Shown: in pieces, positions 6,794 through 9,060 of the stretch
Position numbering within the stretch: the first letter of the stretch is position 1
How the letters are laid out: each line of letters starts with the position of its first letter
DNA from: Calditrichaceae bacterium
GTDB taxonomy: Bacteria; Calditrichota; Calditrichia; Calditrichales; Calditrichaceae
Direction of reading: 5' to 3'
DNA length: 9,060 nucleotides
NCBI GenBank assembly: GCA_024763405.1
Contig: JANTFQ010000071.1
Coordinates: forward strand, 1-9,060
Translations under genes and position numbers: made by a program
The notes under the pieces: generated by a model
What the model was told of the DNA's origin: nothing
The model's database searches: none
What the model saw: the letters and a program-made list of their open reading frames with translations, nothing else

Positions 6794-7387
6794 TTAATGT
6801 TGAAGCGCCTGATATTCTTCGGGCGTATCAATATCCTTCAGAATACCGGAATCTTCTACCGCAAGGAAATGAATGTTATCCTGATGTTGATGCACCACGA
6901 TCCGGGCGCCCTGATCTTTGGGGGTATCAAGTAATTGTTTAAAATACCTACGGCCGAAAAAAACGGGATGGCCATTTTTTCCAAAAAATTGAGGAATTAT
7001 AATGCGATCCGGATTTTCTGCCGCCAATTTCATTATTTCGATATAAGTATTTAATTGCACGGCCGGATGGTCCACCAGTGTTAAAACAAAACCGTCACAC
7101 TCGGCCGGCAATTTTTCGATGGCGATTTTTAGGGAAGACAGCATGCCATCCTGCGGTTTTGGATTATACCAGCATTCATAATTATTAACGGATGTACTTT
7201 CGCAAATGGTGTCGCCTGCCTCACCGAGAACACTGATAATGGGCTGACAACCCGCACTTTGTAAATTATTTAAAATCGTATCGATAAAAGAAAAACCATT
7301 ATAGGTAAGAAGAGCCTTGGGATGCCCCATTCGTTGCGAATTTCCACCGGCCAGCAGGATTCCGGCAATTTGTACAGTTGCTTTCAT
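6794..7387 (-). CDS. MobA/MocA-like nucleotidyltransferase
   Basis: 197 residues with a Rossmann-like nucleotidyltransferase fold of the NTP_transf_3 type. LAGGNSQRMGHPKALL at 12-27 is the NTP-binding signature, GMLSS at 81-85 and LVDHP at 104-108 fit the nucleotide and metal site, GHPVFF at 139-144 and DIDTPEEY at 185-192 are the family's C-terminal motifs. Members attach CMP or GMP to molybdopterin (MocA, MobA) or make other nucleotide-activated small molecules. The GHP and DIDTPEEY motifs lean towards MocA, but the LAGG start is MobA-like, so I give no symbol. It is first in an apparent operon with the activase (15-nt gap) and hypD. That is not a partner I expect from known hydroxyproline loci. 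An uncharacterised role or a nearby molybdoenzyme are both possible. The ATG has only a weak upstream AGG. Confidence 0.82.
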   Translation of the reverse strand: MKATVQIAGILLAGGNSQRMGHPKALLTYNGFSFIDTILNNLQSAGCQPIISVLGEAGDTICESTSVNNYECWYNPKPQDGMLSSLKIAIEKLPAECDGFVLTLVDHPAVQLNTYIEIMKLAAENPDRIIIPQFFGKNGHPVFFGRRYFKQLLDTPKDQGARIVVHQHQDNIHFLAVEDSGILKDIDTPEEYQALQH

Positions 7388-7466
7388 TACCTATATTTTT
7401 CTTTATTCTGATTCAATTAAGTACGAATTATTTAGCTGCACTTACTTAAAATCACTTTTCATTTTT

Positions 7467-7486
7467 CCCTTCGACTTCGCTCAGGG
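7467..7486. repeat. Short dispersed-repeat motif CCCTTCGACTTCGCTCAGGG
   Basis: A 20-base motif with complementary 4-bp ends CCCT/AGGG. It closely resembles an intergenic sequence I recall recurring in Bacteroidota, Chlorobi, cyanobacterial and related genomes (CCCTGAGCGAAGTCGAAGGG in reverse). Only one copy is visible here, so repeat status rests on recollection. It lies upstream of the nucleotidyltransferase gene. Confidence 0.5.
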
Positions 7487-7531
7487 CAAGCATTATTCAC
7501 TAATTAGAGCCTGTCTTTAAAGCAGTCTAAA

Positions 7532-7616
7532 ACCTCACCCCGGCCCTCTCCTGAAAGGAGAGGGAGAAAAGAAAGTTCCCCTTCTCCTCGTAGGAGAAGG
7601 GGTCAGGGGATGAGGT
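7532..7616. repeat. Palindromic multi-hairpin element (MITE/REP-like), possible terminator
   Basis: An outer stem pairs ACCTCA-CCCC (7532-7541) with GGGG-A-TGAGGT (7606-7616), ten pairs with one bulged A. It encloses two perfect hairpins. One pairs CCCTCTCCT (7544-7552) with AGGAGAGGG (7556-7564) over a GAA loop. The other pairs CCCCTTCTCCT (7578-7588) with AGGAGAAGGGG (7592-7602) over a CGT loop. As RNA this folds into a three-way junction. It starts 47 bases after the carrier-protein stop codon. On the minus strand it is followed by TTTTAG, so it may end the carboxylase transcript. Similar CCTCACCCC...GGGGATGAGGT elements recur in many environmental bacterial genomes, so a non-autonomous mobile repeat is my first reading. 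Confidence 0.75.
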
Positions 7617-7663
7617 ATTTATGACGATAGAAAGAATAATAAAATTCTCATTAATTTCTGACT

Positions 7664-8179
7664 TTATGGACAGACACTAATTAATTGGATAAGTTCCTGA
7701 TCCTGCTGTACCGCTTCACTCTCAGCGGCCAATATTTTTTCTACCTTGCAATCGCAATCTGCTTTAATGATATTTTCCATTTTCATGGCTTCCAGGATGA
7801 GCAGCGGATCGCCTTTGGCAATCGCATCACCTTCCTGCACATTTATCTTAATCACAACGCCGGGAATAGGCGCCTTGACCACCAATTCACCCGGACCACC
7901 CTGGGCATTCTGAACCAGCTCTTTTACCTTGCGAGTGCGTTCATCCTCAACTTGTAATTCAAAATATTCGCCGTTTATATGCACCCGGAAAGTATCGTTG
8001 TGCCGTTGCAGATGAATTAAACAGGATTTTCCGTTTTTAATCAAAGAATAGCGGCCATCTCCAAGGGCAACGGCATCGTAATTACATTCTTCGCCTCCGT
8101 AAAGCAAATGATGCAGGGCGTCTTTATAAACGGATTCATATTCGAATTCGTGTTCGTTAAAATTTGCAAATATTTTCAT
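7664..8179 (-). CDS. Biotin carboxyl carrier protein of an acyl-CoA carboxylase
   Basis: 171 residues. The C-terminal biotinyl domain (about 98-168) carries the hallmark EAMKMEN, so Lys133 is the residue that biotin protein ligase modifies. APIPGVV at 103-109 and GDPLLILEAMKM at 123-134 are typical of the hammerhead fold. The N-terminal half (about 1-85, with FRVHINGEYFELQVEDERTRKV at 64-85 split around HINGEYF) resembles separately encoded carriers of Bacteroidota-type acyl-CoA carboxylases rather than the Pro/Ala-rich E. coli AccB linker. The protein shuttles carboxybiotin from the biotin carboxylase encoded just upstream to a carboxyltransferase not in the window. I chose the ATG at 8179, since GAGGTG lies three bases upstream. 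A GTG at 8185 would overlap the preceding stop by four bases but lacks a spaced ribosome site. Confidence 0.9.
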   Translation of the reverse strand: MKIFANFNEHEFEYESVYKDALHHLLYGGEECNYDAVALGDGRYSLIKNGKSCLIHLQRHNDTFRVHINGEYFELQVEDERTRKVKELVQNAQGGPGELVVKAPIPGVVIKINVQEGDAIAKGDPLLILEAMKMENIIKADCDCKVEKILAAESEAVQQDQELIQLISVCP

Positions 8180-8181
8180 GA

Positions 8182-9060
8182 TCACCTCAGGGCATTTTTA
8201 CGATGCATCGTTTTCCATTTATAAGTTGAATCGGAACCATTTTCGGGCGCTTTTATCGAAATACGGTTTTTCTCCTCAATATGATCGATTACAGAAATAA
8301 ACGCTGCTGTTTCGGCTGTATCATCATCAATGGCGAACAATTCCTCGCTGTATTCTTCGATAAATTGAGTAGTGAAATGCCCCTGCTGAAAAGCCTTATG
8401 CTCCATGACCTTAATCAGAAACGGAATTGTGGTATGAATGCCGGAAATTTCGTATTCCTGTAAAGCGCGAACCATACGCCGGATGGCCTGTTTACGGTTG
8501 CTGCCCCAGGCAATCAACTTGGAAATCATCGGATCGTAATAGAGCGAAATTTCACTTCCCTGCGTAACCCCGCTGTCTTCACGGATTCCCGGACCGTCCG
8601 CAGCTTTTAAAAAGGCGATATTTCCCGGTGACGGCGAAAAATTATTCCCTGGATTTTCGGCATAAAGACGACATTCAACGGCATGTCCCCAAAAATTCGT
8701 AATATTCTCCTGGCGCGTCATTTCCTGACCGGCAGCAATTTTAATCTGTTCTTCAACCAAATCCAATCCGGTAACCAATTCCGTAACCGGATGTTCCACC
8801 TGAAGGCGCGTATTCATTTCCAAAAAATAAAACTTGCGGTGTTTATCCACCAGGAACTCAATCGTCCCGGCTCCTTTGTACTTGCAGGCTTCCGCAGCCC
8901 TAACCGCTGCCTGTCCCATTTCTGCACGCAGCGCATCATCCAGCAAAGACGAAGGCGACTCTTCCACAACTTTCTGGTGACGACGCTGTATGGAACATTC
9001 GCGTTCTCCAAGATGGATGGTTTTACCTTTTGAATCCGAAAGAATCTGAAATTCAATATG
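8182..9060 (-). CDS. accC: Biotin carboxylase subunit of an acyl-CoA carboxylase, C-terminal part; cut by window edge
   Basis: 292 residues are visible; the start lies beyond base 9060. The frame opens with HIEFQIL and ERECSIQRRHQK (visible residues 19-30), then FLEMNTRLQVEHPVTE, the ATP-grasp metal and biotin region with the catalytic Glu-x-Asn-x-Arg pattern. GHAVECRLYAENP and YYDPMISKLIAWG (biotin carboxylase C domain) follow. It carboxylates biotin on the carrier protein using ATP and bicarbonate. A tail of about 60 residues after the core (FIEEYSEELF onward) is longer than in E. coli AccC and suggests a propionyl-/acyl-CoA carboxylase alpha subunit with the carrier on a separate gene. The carrier ATG follows the TGA by two bases. 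AccC, PccA or MccA-type substrate cannot be decided without the carboxyltransferase. Confidence 0.93.
   Translation of the reverse strand, partial: HIEFQILSDSKGKTIHLGERECSIQRRHQKVVEESPSSLLDDALRAEMGQAAVRAAEACKYKGAGTIEFLVDKHRKFYFLEMNTRLQVEHPVTELVTGLDLVEEQIKIAAGQEMTRQENITNFWGHAVECRLYAENPGNNFSPSPGNIAFLKAADGPGIREDSGVTQGSEISLYYDPMISKLIAWGSNRKQAIRRMVRALQEYEISGIHTTIPFLIKVMEHKAFQQGHFTTQFIEEYSEELFAIDDDTAETAAFISVIDHIEEKNRISIKAPENGSDSTYKWKTMHRKNALR

Larger units (their letters stand above)
7388..7663. other. Non-coding gap between the carboxylase genes and the hyp operon
   Basis: 276 bases with no convincing gene on either strand. It holds the 85-bp multi-hairpin element at 7532-7616 and the short repeat-like motif at 7467-7486. 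The AT-rich part (7388-7460) nearest the nucleotidyltransferase start should contain the hyp operon promoter, but I find no good -35/-10 pair there. Confidence 0.6.

Noticed and set aside
7388..7450. Promoter for the nucleotidyltransferase/hyp operon
   Set aside because: TTGAAT and several AT-rich hexamers occur, but no -35/-10 pair has acceptable spacing and distance from the ATG.
7532..7616. CRISPR-like repeat array
   Set aside because: The units are inverted, not direct, repeats, with 3-nt loops and no spacers.
8180..8185. GTG start for the biotin carrier protein overlapping the upstream stop
   Set aside because: The GAGGTG site is spaced for the ATG at 8179, and the family N-terminus begins there.

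Overview
The window is a dense bacterial region in which every recognisable gene lies on the minus strand, so transcription runs from high to low coordinates. Both edges cut through genes. The flavour is a Gram-negative-type anaerobe or facultative bacterium, most likely of the FCB group (Calditrichota, Ignavibacteria or a relative). The reasons are moderate GC, a probable lipoprotein signal, a separate biotin-carrier gene of the acyl-CoA carboxylase kind, and two intergenic repeat types I associate with that group. The taxonomic call is inference.

Region A (about 9060-7664) holds the 3' part of a biotin carboxylase gene followed two bases later by its biotin carboxyl carrier protein: part of a biotin-dependent acyl-CoA carboxylase. 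Region B (7663-7388) is non-coding and holds an 85-bp multi-hairpin palindrome and a short dispersed-repeat-like motif.

Region C (7387-3566) is a probable three-gene operon: a MobA/MocA-like nucleotidyltransferase, a radical-SAM activase, and a glycyl radical enzyme. The enzyme matches trans-4-hydroxy-L-proline dehydratase (HypD) at every active-site position I can recall, with a constant three-residue offset. The expected chemistry is hydroxyproline to pyrroline-5-carboxylate, which ProC would reduce to proline. No proC is in the window. The activase is compact and lacks the usual auxiliary iron-sulfur cysteines.

Region D (3565-1) is a second operon: a TetR-family regulator, a 12-helix heme-copper-oxidase-like subunit, a formylglycine-generating-enzyme-like lipoprotein without catalytic cysteines, and the start of a heme O synthase (ctaB). 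A near-consensus promoter with a palindrome over the expected transcription start precedes tetR, suggesting autoregulation. The oxidase-like protein keeps all heme ligands and two of three CuB histidines, but has Thr in place of the third and lacks the TM6 Tyr or Glu. It is the best candidate here for a poorly described system: a divergent respiratory or NO-handling terminal enzyme with its own regulator, an exported partner and heme-modifying enzyme.
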